From Bog-473 sp036268485 (GTDB lineage: Bacteria > Actinomycetota > Acidimicrobiia > Acidimicrobiales > RAAP-2), in assembly GCA_036268485.1 (NCBI GenBank), contig DATAUC010000017.1, positions 11,416 through 75,415 on the forward strand: 64,000 nucleotides of DNA, given 5' to 3'. Of this stretch, positions 52,700 to 60,516 are shown piece after piece. Position 1 is the first letter of the stretch. Every line of letters begins with the position of its first letter. The notes beneath the pieces were generated by a model. The model saw only the letters and a program-made list of their open reading frames with translations, searched no databases and had not been told where the DNA came from. The translations under genes and the position numbers were made by a program.

Positions 52700-53583
52700 G
52701 CCCCGAGGGGCTGACCGAGATCTTCCAGGTCCACCGCGAGCCCGACGTCGACCGTCCGGTGCTGGTGGTCGCCCTGGAGGGTTGGGTCGATGCCGGCCTG
52801 GGTGCCACCACCGCCATCGCCTCGTTGTTGGGCCAGGGCAAGACCGAAACCGTCGTCACCTTCAACGGTGAGCACTTCTTGGACCAGCGGGCCCGCCGGC
52901 CCGTGGCCCGCATCGTCAACGGCGTGACCACCGACCTCACCTGGCCCCGCACCGTGGTGCGCCAGGGCCACGACGCCGCCGGCGCCGACATCTTGTATCT
53001 GGTGGGACCCGAGCCCGACTTCCACTGGGGTGCCTTCACCAACGCCATCGTGGGTCTGGCCAAGTCGTGGCGGGTGCGCATGGTGATCGGGCTGGGCGCC
53101 TTCCCGGCGCCGGCGCCGCACACCCGGCCGGTGAAACTGGCCGCCACCGCGCCGGCCGAATCGGCCGATCTGGTCGAACGGGTGGGGATCGTCCAGGGTG
53201 AGCTCGAAGTGCCGGCCGGGGTGGTCTCCATGCTGGAGCTGGCCTTCGGTGCGGCCAGCATTCCCGTGGTCACCCTGTGGGCCCGGGTGCCCCATTACGT
53301 GGCCGGCATGCCCTTCCCCGAAGCGAGTGCGGCGCTGGTCGACGGGCTGGCGTCCGTGGCCGGCCTCTCCCTCGATTCGGCCACCCTGCGCCACGCCGCC
53401 GACAGCTCCCGGCGCCAGGTCGACGCGCTCATCGCTGACAACAGTGACCACCAGGCCATGGTGCGCAGGCTCGAAGAGAACATCGACGCCTCCGAAGGCA
53501 ATGCGATGGGAGTCGACGAGGTGCCGACAGGCGACGAGATAGCGGCGGAGCTCGAGAAGTTCCTGCGGGGCGAAGAGCAGTAA
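52696..53583 (+). CDS. PAC2 family protein
   Basis: A 295-residue PAC2 (proteasome assembly chaperone-like) protein. Its N-terminal Val-Leu-Val-Val-Ala-Leu-Glu-Gly-Trp-Val-Asp-Ala-Gly is the family hallmark, and a Trp-Ala-Arg-Val-Pro-His-Tyr motif lies near residue 195. Actinobacterial members occur near proteasome or metabolic genes, but their function is unsettled. No proteasome gene is in the window. The ATG overlaps the phosphotransferase stop (ATGA). Confidence 0.88.
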   Translation: MSPEGLTEIFQVHREPDVDRPVLVVALEGWVDAGLGATTAIASLLGQGKTETVVTFNGEHFLDQRARRPVARIVNGVTTDLTWPRTVVRQGHDAAGADILYLVGPEPDFHWGAFTNAIVGLAKSWRVRMVIGLGAFPAPAPHTRPVKLAATAPAESADLVERVGIVQGELEVPAGVVSMLELAFGAASIPVVTLWARVPHYVAGMPFPEASAALVDGLASVAGLSLDSATLRHAADSSRRQVDALIADNSDHQAMVRRLEENIDASEGNAMGVDEVPTGDEIAAELEKFLRGEEQ

Positions 53584-53606
53584 TTCGGATTGGAATTCGG
53601 ATTGGA
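53583..53606. repeat. Two direct 12-bp repeats
   Basis: The unit ATTCGGATTGGA occurs twice in tandem, starting at the last base of the PAC2 stop codon and ending 12 bp before the LLM gene ATG. It probably arose by slippage and lengthens the gap before the ribosome-binding site. Confidence 0.8.
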
Positions 53607-53618
53607 AAGGGAGCAGTC

Positions 53619-54629
53619 ATGAAGATCGACGGTGGCATCGGGTTCGACCCCAAGGGGATCGCCGAAGCGGCGAAGAAGGCGGAAGCCAGCGGTTACGACG
53701 GCGTGTGGTCGGCCGAGACCGGGCACGACCCGTTCCTGCCCATCGCCATCGGGGCGGCCGCTACGGAGAGGCTGGAGTTCGGCACCGGCATCGCCGTGGC
53801 CTTCGCCCGCAACCCCATGAACCTGGCCGTGCTGGCCAACGACCTGCAGCAGTTGTCCAAGGGTCGCTTCACGCTCGGCCTGGGCAGCCAGATCAAGGCC
53901 CACATCACCAAGCGCTTCTCCATGCCGTGGTCGCATCCGGCTCCCCGCATGCGCGAGCTCATCCTGGCCATTCGGGCCATCTGGGCGTCATGGGAGGGCG
54001 ACGGCAAGCTCGACTTCCGGGGCGAGTACTACACCCACACGCTGATGACCCCGTTCTTCAATCCGGGGGCCAACCCGTACGGGAATCCGAAGATCCTTCT
54101 GGCCGCGGTTGGTGAGTTGATGACCGAAGTGGCCGGGGAAGCCGGGGACGGATTGCTGGTCCATGGCTTCACGACCGAGCGCTACCTGCGCGAGGTGTCG
54201 CTGCCCGCTCTCGAGCGCGGTGCCGCCCGGGCGGGCAAGAGCCGGGCGGATCTGACCGTGTCGTATCCAGGATTCGTGGTCACCGGGGCCAACGATGCCG
54301 ACATCGCGGCGGCTGATGCGGCCGTGCGCCAGCAGATCGCCTTCTACGGGTCGACGCCGGCCTACCGTCCGGTCCTGGAATTGCACGGGTGGGGCGACCT
54401 GCACCCCGAGCTGAACACGCTGTCGAAGCGGGGCGAGTGGGTGAAGATGGGTGAGCTGATTTCCGACGAGGTCTTGGACGCCTTCGCTGTGGTCTGCCCC
54501 ATTGGTGAGGTGGCGGGTGCGGTGAAGGCCCGCTTCGGCGATGTGGTGGACCGCTTTTCGTTCTACGCGCCCTACAAGATGGACCCCGAGGACTGGGCCT
54601 CGGTGTTGGCGGGGTTCCACACCGACTGA
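53619..54629 (+). CDS. LLM-class F420-dependent oxidoreductase (TIGR03617-like)
   Basis: A 336-residue luciferase-like TIM barrel. It has the N-terminal Tyr-Asp-Gly-Val-Trp-Ser-Ala-Glu-Thr-Gly-His-Asp-Pro-Phe near residue 25. Phe-Gly-Thr-Gly-Ile-Ala-Val-Ala-Phe-Ala-Arg-Asn-Pro is near residue 54 and Gly-Arg-Phe-Thr-Leu-Gly-Leu-Gly-Ser-Gln near residue 84. The layout matches the TIGR03617 subgroup of F420-linked oxidoreductases. Substrate unknown. The start follows GAAAGGGAG. Confidence 0.87.
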   Translation: MKIDGGIGFDPKGIAEAAKKAEASGYDGVWSAETGHDPFLPIAIGAAATERLEFGTGIAVAFARNPMNLAVLANDLQQLSKGRFTLGLGSQIKAHITKRFSMPWSHPAPRMRELILAIRAIWASWEGDGKLDFRGEYYTHTLMTPFFNPGANPYGNPKILLAAVGELMTEVAGEAGDGLLVHGFTTERYLREVSLPALERGAARAGKSRADLTVSYPGFVVTGANDADIAAADAAVRQQIAFYGSTPAYRPVLELHGWGDLHPELNTLSKRGEWVKMGELISDEVLDAFAVVCPIGEVAGAVKARFGDVVDRFSFYAPYKMDPEDWASVLAGFHTD

Positions 54630-54637
54630 GTTTTCTT

Positions 54638-54663
54638 GGGGTTGGGTTGGGTTGGGGTTGGGG
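54638..54663 (+). other. G-quadruplex-forming run
   Basis: Five runs of three or four G separated by TT lie just after the LLM stop and before the next gene. The plus strand can form an intramolecular four-tract G-quadruplex; transcribed RNA from the upstream gene would carry the same motif. Confidence 0.7.
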
Positions 54664-54689
54664 TTGCTCGATTCGGGTACGCGTCTGTT

Positions 54690-55184
54690 GTGAGCACTGA
54701 CCGACCGGAGTTCGGGTCCCAGGAAGCCGCCGTGTCACGGGAAACAGCTGATGCCGTCACGGCACTGGTGGCTGAACTGCAAGCGGGCTGGGACACGGGC
54801 GACGCCGTCATGACCGACCGGAGCCTGGCGGGCGACGTGCTGTGGGGCAGTCCCTTCGGCGAAACGCTGCAGGGTGCCGACGAGTTGCACGAGATCCACG
54901 TGCGGCTCAAGAAGCAGGGCATGGGCGGCCCGTCCTCGCGCTTCGAGGTCGTGCGGGTCATGGCACCGACGGCGGACGTGGTGCTGGCCCAGGTGCGACG
55001 CCAAGCCCTCAGCGCGGACGGCGCCGCGCTGGCACCGACAGCCAACGCCGGCAGTGGTGGCGAGCCCTTCTCCGAAATGATCCTCTACGTGCTGGTCAAG
55101 CGGGACGACCGCTGGTGGCTGGCCGCCGGCCACAACACCCCCATCAGAGAGAAGCCGGCGTCGCAGGCGTCGCAGGCGTCGTAG
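54690..55184 (+). CDS. NTF2-like (SgcJ/EcaC-type, DUF4440-like) protein
   Basis: A 164-residue protein from GTG 54690. After about 20 variable residues comes an SnoaL/NTF2-type alpha-beta cone: a long first helix with Val-Ala-Glu-Leu-Gln-Ala-Gly-Trp-Asp-Thr-Gly-Asp, then Gly-Asp-Val-Leu-Trp-Gly-Ser-Pro-Phe-Gly. A final Leu-Val-Lys-Arg-Asp-Asp-Arg-Trp-Trp strand is typical of SgcJ/EcaC-like proteins. Function unknown. The C-terminus is made by a 9-bp repeat and overlaps the convergent DAHP synthase gene by 41 bp. Confidence 0.8.
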   Translation: MSTDRPEFGSQEAAVSRETADAVTALVAELQAGWDTGDAVMTDRSLAGDVLWGSPFGETLQGADELHEIHVRLKKQGMGGPSSRFEVVRVMAPTADVVLAQVRRQALSADGAALAPTANAGSGGEPFSEMILYVLVKRDDRWWLAAGHNTPIREKPASQASQAS

Positions 55185-56247
55185 CGCCAGCGCGCTGGCG
55201 GGCCAGGGTGTGCAGGACCTCGACCGTTGTGTCCCACCCGATGCAGGCGTCGGTGATGCTCTGGCCGTAGGTCAAGGTTGAAGTCGGTGCCTTCCCCGGC
55301 GTGAAGGCCTGCTGACCCTCGACCAGGAAGCTCTCGAGCATGAGGCCGCGCAGGCCCGGTTCGCCCGCGGCCCAACGCTGGCCGACGTCGGCGGCGATCC
55401 CTGGCTGGTGGCGATGGTCCTTTCCGCTGTTGGCATGGCTGGCATCGACGATGACGCGGCCGGACAGTTTCGCCCGGTCGAGCCTCTGCACGACATCAGC
55501 CACATCGGCCGCGTGGTAGTTCGGTCCGGCCGCACTGCCCCGCAGCACCACATGGCTCTCGGCGTTGCCCGCGGTGGTGAAGATGGCGGCCCGTCCTTCA
55601 GGATCGATGCCGGGGAAGACCTGCGGCGTGGTGGCCGCCATCACGGCATCCACGGCGATCTGCACGTCCCCTTCGGGGGAGTTCTTGAAGCCCACGGGCA
55701 TGGAGAGGCCGCTGGCCATCTGGCGGTGGATCTGACTGGCGCTGGTGCGGGCTCCGATGGCGCCCCAGCTCACTGCGTCGGCCAGGAATTCGGCCGTGAT
55801 GGGGTCGAGGAATTCGCAGCCGACGGGCAGACCGATGGAGAGGACATCGAGCAGGAAGTGCCGCGCCATGGCCAACCCCTCGTTGACATGGAACGTCCCA
55901 TCGAGGGCCGGATCGTTAATGAGGCCTTTCCAGCCGACCGTGGTGCGCGGTTTTTCGAAGTAGGCCCGCATGACTACGAACACTTCGTCGGACACCTGGC
56001 CGGCCAGCTCGTGAAGCCGGCGGGCGTAGTCCAGGCCGGCCACCGGATCGTGCAACGAGCAGGGCCCGACGACGACGAGCAGTCGATCATCGCTTCCATT
56101 GAGGATGGCGGTCACCGTGTCCCGCCCATGCCGGACAACATCGGCCTGGGTCTGAGAAAGCGGCAACTCGTCGCGCAGCTGGCGGGGTGAGACCAGTGGT
56201 CGCACGCCGGTGATGCGTTGGTTCTGCAGAGTGGTTTCGGGGGTCAT
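55144..56247 (-). CDS. aroF: 3-deoxy-7-phosphoheptulonate synthase, class I
   Basis: A 367-residue type I DAHP synthase, the entry enzyme of the shikimate pathway (erythrose-4-P plus PEP). It has Val-Val-Gly-Pro-Cys-Ser-Leu-His-Asp near residue 59 and Arg-Ala-Tyr-Phe-Glu-Lys-Pro-Arg-Thr near residue 94. Gly-Ala-Arg-Thr-Ser-Ala-Ser-Gln is near residue 165 and Val-Asp-Ala-Ser-His-Ala-Asn near residue 265. Actinobacteria usually carry the unrelated type II enzyme, so a type I gene is notable. Upstream lies an aromatic leader peptide and attenuator. Which aromatic acid inhibits the enzyme cannot be told from sequence. Confidence 0.95.
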   Translation of the reverse strand: MTPETTLQNQRITGVRPLVSPRQLRDELPLSQTQADVVRHGRDTVTAILNGSDDRLLVVVGPCSLHDPVAGLDYARRLHELAGQVSDEVFVVMRAYFEKPRTTVGWKGLINDPALDGTFHVNEGLAMARHFLLDVLSIGLPVGCEFLDPITAEFLADAVSWGAIGARTSASQIHRQMASGLSMPVGFKNSPEGDVQIAVDAVMAATTPQVFPGIDPEGRAAIFTTAGNAESHVVLRGSAAGPNYHAADVADVVQRLDRAKLSGRVIVDASHANSGKDHRHQPGIAADVGQRWAAGEPGLRGLMLESFLVEGQQAFTPGKAPTSTLTYGQSITDACIGWDTTVEVLHTLARQRAGATTPATPATPASL

Positions 56248-56310
56248 GCCTGGGTTCCTTCCTGCGAACCGCTCGATCGTGACCTCGACCGGCTCGCTCC
56301 ATTTCGGGGC

Positions 56311-56342
56311 AAAGAAAAAGGCAGAGGCGTGAGCCTCTGCCT
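56311..56342 (-). terminator. Attenuator hairpin with U-rich tail before aroF
   Basis: On the minus strand a perfect 10-bp stem (arms 56333-56342 and 56319-56328, loop TCAC) is followed by TTTTTCTTT (56319 down to 56311). It lies between the leader peptide stop and aroF and has the form of a Rho-independent terminator. A GAGCCGG in the leader ORF (56402-56408) can pair with CCGGCTC just before the stem (56345-56351), giving a possible alternative fold. Confidence 0.82.
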
Positions 56343-56366
56343 GGAGCCGGTACTCAGTGGATGTGC

Positions 56367-56432
56367 TCAGCGCGTGGTCGTGCTCCGAGACCCACCGAGG
56401 GCCGGCTCGCTAAACCACCAATACAAACGCAT
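56367..56432 (-). CDS. Aromatic-rich leader peptide of DAHP synthase gene
   Basis: A 21-codon ORF, Met-Arg-Leu-Tyr-Trp-Trp-Phe-Ser-Glu-Pro and 11 more residues, ending at TGA 56367. Four consecutive aromatic codons (TAT TGG TGG TTT) lie at positions 4-7, and the attenuator hairpin begins 25 bases after the stop. Ribosome stalling when charged tRNA-Tyr, -Trp or -Phe is short would let transcription continue into DAHP synthase, the first enzyme making all three amino acids. A TACCGT hexamer ends 6 nt before the ATG, consistent with a leaderless transcript. The ORF starts 34 bp after leuS. No experimental proof. Confidence 0.82.
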   Translation of the reverse strand: MRLYWWFSEPALGGSRSTTTR

Positions 56433-56438
56433 GATCTG

Positions 56439-56444
56439 ACGGTA
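56439..56444 (-). promoter_or_regulatory. Candidate -10 element of the leader/aroF transcript
   Basis: TACCGT fits TANNNT and ends six bases before the leader peptide ATG, the spacing seen for leaderless actinobacterial mRNAs. A GCAACA at about -35 is a weak match. Confidence 0.4.
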
Positions 56445-56466
56445 CCAGAGTCCGCAGTGGCTGTTG

Positions 56467-58956
56467 CTACAGGACGATATTGACCAGGCGGGGAGCCCGG
56501 GTGATGACCCGTGTGGGCTCCTGACCGGCCAGGGCGTCGACCACCTTGGGCAGAGCGAGGGCGGCCGCTTGGGCGTCGGCCTCGGCGATGTCGGGGTCGA
56601 CCTCGATCTTGTCGCGCACCTTGCCGTTGACCTGGATCACCATGGTGACGGTCTCGGCCCGCGTCAGCTCAGGGTCGTAGGTGGGCCAGCGCTGCAAGTG
56701 CACCGACGGCTGCCCCGGGTGCCGCTGCTCCCAGAGTTCGGCCGTGACGTGGGGGGCCAGGGGGGCCAGCAGCTCGAGCAGCGCGTCGGCCGCCTCATTC
56801 CAGGTGGCCTGGTGCAGTCCCCCTTCAATGCGTGCGTACTTTTGCAACGCGTTGAGCAGTTCCATGCAGTGCGCCACGGCCGTGTTGTACGACCAGCGCT
56901 CCAGATCATCGGTGATGGCTTTGATGGTGCGGTGCGTGGCTTGGCGCAGGGTCCGGTCGGCGTCGGTCTCCTCCCCCATACGGGTCGGAGCGGGGGCCTG
57001 GTCCTCGGTCGGCGACAAGGTGCGCCAGAGCCGGTCCAGGAAGCGGCCACAGCCCTCAATGACCTGCTCGGTCTGGGGCGACCAGTCCATGTCGTCGAAA
57101 GGGGGCCCGGCGAAAAGGTGGAACAGGCGCAAGCCGTCCGCTCCCACCGTGTCGTAATAATGCTCGGGGGCGATGAGGTTGCCCTTGGACTTGGACATCT
57201 TGGTGCCGTCCATGCGGATCATGCCCTGGGCCAGGTAGCGCTTGAAGGGCTCCCGTCCGAGCCCGGGCGCCATACCCACGTCGATGAGGGCCCGGGTGAA
57301 GAAGCGGGCGTAGAGCAGGTGCAGGATGGCGTGCTCGATCCCACCGATGTACTGATCGACCGGCATGAAGTGGCGGGCGGCGGCCGGGTCGAAGGGGGCT
57401 TCGTCATTCCACGGATCGCAGAAGCGCAGGAAATACCAGGAGGAGTCGACGAACGTATCCATGGTGTCGGTCTCGCGCCGGGCCGGGCCGCCGCAGATGG
57501 GACAGGTCGTATTGAGGAAGCCCTCGTGCGAGGCCAGCGGGGACTGGCCGGTGGGTAGGAACTCGACGTCGTCGGGCGCCACGATGGGGAGCTGCTCCAC
57601 CGGCACCGGCACGACGCCATGGGTGGGGCAGTAGACCGCCGGGATCGGGCAACCCCAGAAGCGTTGCCGCGACACGAGCCAGTCACGCAGCCGGAAGTTC
57701 ACCTTGCGCTCGCCGATGCCCTTCCTCTCCAGGAAATCGAGGGCCTGGGCCTTGGCCGTGGCGATGTCGAGCCCGTTGAGGAAGTCGCTGTTTATTTTGG
57801 CGCCGTCGCCCGTGTAGGCCCCACCGCCGTTTTCGTCCCAGCCCTCGGGCGGTTGCACGGTGCGCACGATGGGCAGCCCGTGGAGTTGGGCGAAGTCCCA
57901 GTCGCGCTCGTCCTCGGCCGGCACGGCCATGATGGCCCCGGTGCCGTATCCCATGAGGACGAAGTCGGCCACGTAGACCGGCACCGACTGCTCGTTGAAC
58001 GGGTTGTGCACGGTGCTGCCGGTGAAGGCGCCCCGCTTCTCGAGTTGGGTGGCGTCGCCGGCCGAGGTCCGTTCGATCTCGGTGGAGGCGGCAGCCCTCT
58101 TTTTGAGCTCGTCGACGGCGTCGCGCTGGGCATCGGTGGTGAGGAGGTCGAGCAGCGGGTGCTCGGGCGCCACCACGGCGTAGGTCATCCCGAAGCTGGT
58201 GTCGGGCCGGGTGGTGAAAACGCGGAGCGACACGCCGTCCTGGCCGTCCACCAGCAGGTCGAATTCGGCTCCTTCGGAACGGCCGATCCAGTGCCGCTGC
58301 ATGGTCTTGACCCGCTCGGGCCACTCAAGGTCGTCGAGGGCCTCGAGCAGCTCGTCGGCGTAGGCCGTGATGCGGAAGAACCACTGTTCCAGATCGCGCT
58401 TGTAGACGAGGTCGCCGGAGCGGTCGCAGGTGCCGTCGGGCAGGACCTGCTCGTTAGCCAGCACGGTCTGGCATCCGGGGCACCAGTTGACGGGGGCGGT
58501 GGCTCGATAGGCCAGGCCGGCTTCCCAGAGCTTGAGGAAGATGAATTGGCTCCACTTGATGTAGGAGGGGTCGTGGCTGCGCACCTCGCGGCGCCAGTCG
58601 TAGACGGCGCCCAACCTGGTCAGGGACGACTTGAGCTCCACGATGCGGGCTTCGGTGAAGGTGCGGGGGTGGGTCCCCGTCTTGATGGCGGCGTTCTCGG
58701 CCGGCAGGCCGAAGGAGTCGAACCCAAAAGGGGTCAGGACGGCCTTGCCCAGCATGGTCTGGTAGCGAACGGCCAGGTCACCGAAGGTGTAGTTGCGCAC
58801 ATGGCCCTGGTGGGCCGCCCCCGAGGGGTAGGGGTACATGCACAGGGCGTAGAACTTCTCCCGGGGATCGTCGTTGTCGATCTGGTAGGTCCCTTCGACC
58901 TCCCAGTGACGTTGCCACTTGGTCTCCACTGCACCGACGTCGTACGCCCTAGCCAT
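56467..58956 (-). CDS. leuS: Leucyl-tRNA synthetase
   Basis: An 829-residue class I synthetase that charges tRNA-Leu. The HIGH-type motif is Tyr-Pro-Tyr-Pro-Ser-Gly-Ala-Ala-His-Gln-Gly-His near residue 42, and the KMSKS motif Lys-Met-Ser-Lys-Ser-Lys-Gly-Asn near residue 588. A CP1 editing domain in the middle and Trp-Cys-Pro-Gly-Cys-x-Thr-Val-Leu-Ala-Asn-Glu-Gln near residue 155 are typical of bacterial LeuRS. ATG 58956 is chosen; the open frame beyond it runs into the tRNA-Ala region. It ends 34 bp before the aroF leader, so read-through into that unit is possible. Confidence 0.96.
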   Translation of the reverse strand: MARAYDVGAVETKWQRHWEVEGTYQIDNDDPREKFYALCMYPYPSGAAHQGHVRNYTFGDLAVRYQTMLGKAVLTPFGFDSFGLPAENAAIKTGTHPRTFTEARIVELKSSLTRLGAVYDWRREVRSHDPSYIKWSQFIFLKLWEAGLAYRATAPVNWCPGCQTVLANEQVLPDGTCDRSGDLVYKRDLEQWFFRITAYADELLEALDDLEWPERVKTMQRHWIGRSEGAEFDLLVDGQDGVSLRVFTTRPDTSFGMTYAVVAPEHPLLDLLTTDAQRDAVDELKKRAAASTEIERTSAGDATQLEKRGAFTGSTVHNPFNEQSVPVYVADFVLMGYGTGAIMAVPAEDERDWDFAQLHGLPIVRTVQPPEGWDENGGGAYTGDGAKINSDFLNGLDIATAKAQALDFLERKGIGERKVNFRLRDWLVSRQRFWGCPIPAVYCPTHGVVPVPVEQLPIVAPDDVEFLPTGQSPLASHEGFLNTTCPICGGPARRETDTMDTFVDSSWYFLRFCDPWNDEAPFDPAAARHFMPVDQYIGGIEHAILHLLYARFFTRALIDVGMAPGLGREPFKRYLAQGMIRMDGTKMSKSKGNLIAPEHYYDTVGADGLRLFHLFAGPPFDDMDWSPQTEQVIEGCGRFLDRLWRTLSPTEDQAPAPTRMGEETDADRTLRQATHRTIKAITDDLERWSYNTAVAHCMELLNALQKYARIEGGLHQATWNEAADALLELLAPLAPHVTAELWEQRHPGQPSVHLQRWPTYDPELTRAETVTMVIQVNGKVRDKIEVDPDIAEADAQAAALALPKVVDALAGQEPTRVITRAPRLVNIVL

Positions 58957-59070
58957 CGCACCAGGGTAGGCGCGGCTTCGGGGGTCTCCGGGCGGGTTGG
59001 TGCCGCAATTCACTCCCTGAGGAGGGCCGGCACCGCCCTTTCCCGATTCGGAAGGGCTGGTCCGGACTGC

Positions 59071-59076
59071 TAGCGT
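59071..59076 (+). promoter_or_regulatory. Candidate -10 element of tRNA-Ala promoter
   Basis: TAGCGT, preceded by TGC, lies 16 bp before the tRNA. It resembles the rpsT element at 48115. TTCGGA about 18 bp upstream is a partial -35 match. Confidence 0.4.
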
Positions 59077-59091
59077 TGCTCTTCGCCACTT

Positions 59092-59165
59092 GGGGGCGTA
59101 GCTCAGCTGGTAGAGCGCCTGACTGGCAGTCAGGAGGTTCGAGGGTTCGAGTCCCTTCGCCTCCA
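59092..59165 (+). tRNA. tRNA-Ala (anticodon GGC)
   Basis: A 74-nt cloverleaf: acceptor GGGGGCG pairs with CGCCTCC, D-arm GCTC/GAGC, anticodon stem CCTGA/TCAGG with loop CTGGCAG (anticodon GGC), and T-loop TTCGAGT. The G3-U70 wobble pair, the main alanine identity element, is present. The 3' CCA is not encoded. A hairpin follows at 59196. Confidence 0.95.
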
Positions 59166-59195
59166 CTCAAGTGTGTGCACACGCATCATCTGATG

Positions 59196-59226
59196 ACACG
59201 GGCGGCCTCTTTGGGGCCGCCCGTGT
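59196..59226. terminator. Hairpin between tRNA-Ala and esterase gene
   Basis: A perfect 12-bp inverted repeat (arms 59196-59207 and 59215-59226, loop TCTTTGG). It lies 30 bp after the tRNA and 40 bp beyond the end of the convergent esterase gene, so it probably terminates both, though no long T-tract follows. Confidence 0.7.
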
Positions 59227-59266
59227 TGCGCGCCCGGGCGCCAGTGACCGGGAGCGCCGCTCCCCT

Positions 59267-60490
59267 CTACGAACAGGTGTGGAACGGAAGGCTGATGGTC
59301 GCCGGCGTAGTCGTCTGTATGACGCAGCCGCCGCTTGTCGTGATGGTGACCCCCGAACCCGCCGCACTGATCGACAAGTCGGTCCCGGACTGGTGGAATT
59401 GCACGACCCGGTTTGGCGCCTGGACGAAGCGATACCCGACGTCCCAGAGCTGTCCACTTGTGGCCACGGTGTCGTTCGACCAGACCACCGGGTTGCCCGC
59501 TACCGGGTTGAAGGGTCCCCATTTCAGGAACGCGTTGACTTCATTGACGAAGTCCGGAATGTCGTGGCCCCCGGAGTGGACCTGGTACGTCACGTCCACC
59601 CCGGCCGCCACCAGGGCCTGGTGGTAGAGCACGTTCATGGAGACGATGATCGACTCTTCCCAGGTCCCATCGAGCAGTTCCTCGGCACCCCCGACGCCAT
59701 CGCCGAGCAACGCCAAATTGCCGGCATTGGGGACGCTGGTCCCGGTGCTCTCGAAGACCCGGGTCTGTTGCAGATTGGCGGCCAACTGGGTCGGGTTGTG
59801 GCCGTTGGCGTAGTAGCCGAGCGGCGGGCCGTAAATCGGATTGAGGTTGCGGTCGCCATTCTCCGATGCGCCCGAGACAAAGCCCATCGCCGGCTGGACC
59901 ACCGGGGCGAGCAACTGCGGATCCACGAAACCAGACAGGGACGCCACGGACCCGAAGAAGCCGGGGAGGCGACCCCCCAGGTAGGCCGCGCCGAGTCCGC
60001 CCATCGATATGCCCGCAATGGCGTGATCCTGGCGCTCCGGGAGTATCGGATAGCGGGCCAGGATGGTCGGGATCACGGTGTCCAGCTCATAGGACTCCCA
60101 CGCCGGTCCACCGTCCCACCAGTCGGTGTACCAACCACCCGGTCCCCCTTCGACCATGACGACGATGGCGCCGAGACTTTCGAATTTCCCGGTCAGTCCG
60201 AATTGGTTGAAGGAGTCGTAGTTGCCACCCAGGCCATTGAGCAGTACCAGGAGCGGGTACTGCGTGTCCGGGTTGTAGCCGGCCGGCAGCAGGACATCGG
60301 CCCGGGCCGGGCCCGGGTAGTTCAGCCACTTCGAGGGGATCTCGCCCGCCGGTGCTGGGATCGTGATGGTGACCAACTGCGGTGCCGACGCGGGGGCACC
60401 GGTTGCGGCACCTGCCGCGCTGCAGCCCCAGAACATCGAGGTGACCAGGATGGCCACGCATCCGCTCACCACATGTCTGCGTGCTCGCAT
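59267..60490 (-). CDS. Secreted alpha/beta-hydrolase esterase
   Basis: A 407-residue protein from ATG 60490 behind AAAGGAGGGAG. Residues 1-30 are a signal peptide with Trp-Gly-Cys near residue 23, so lipoprotein attachment is possible though the lipobox is imperfect. The hydrolase domain shows the nucleophile elbow Gly-Ile-Ser-Met-Gly-Gly near residue 160 and a His in Gly-Gly-His-Asp-Ile-Pro. This is the esterase D/antigen 85/feruloyl-esterase-like fold. The last 90 residues form an extra beta-rich domain with two cysteines. It lies 26 bp downstream of a secreted GH3 gene, suggesting joint attack on plant-type polysaccharides. Confidence 0.84.
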   Translation of the reverse strand: MRARRHVVSGCVAILVTSMFWGCSAAGAATGAPASAPQLVTITIPAPAGEIPSKWLNYPGPARADVLLPAGYNPDTQYPLLVLLNGLGGNYDSFNQFGLTGKFESLGAIVVMVEGGPGGWYTDWWDGGPAWESYELDTVIPTILARYPILPERQDHAIAGISMGGLGAAYLGGRLPGFFGSVASLSGFVDPQLLAPVVQPAMGFVSGASENGDRNLNPIYGPPLGYYANGHNPTQLAANLQQTRVFESTGTSVPNAGNLALLGDGVGGAEELLDGTWEESIIVSMNVLYHQALVAAGVDVTYQVHSGGHDIPDFVNEVNAFLKWGPFNPVAGNPVVWSNDTVATSGQLWDVGYRFVQAPNRVVQFHQSGTDLSISAAGSGVTITTSGGCVIQTTTPATISLPFHTCS

Positions 60491-60516
60491 ATCGGGTCTC
60501 CCTCCTTTCAGCTGCA

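Noticed and set aside
58957..59090. T-box riboswitch upstream of leuS
   Set aside because: No T-box core sequence or specifier-like stem was found; the gap also holds the divergent tRNA promoter.
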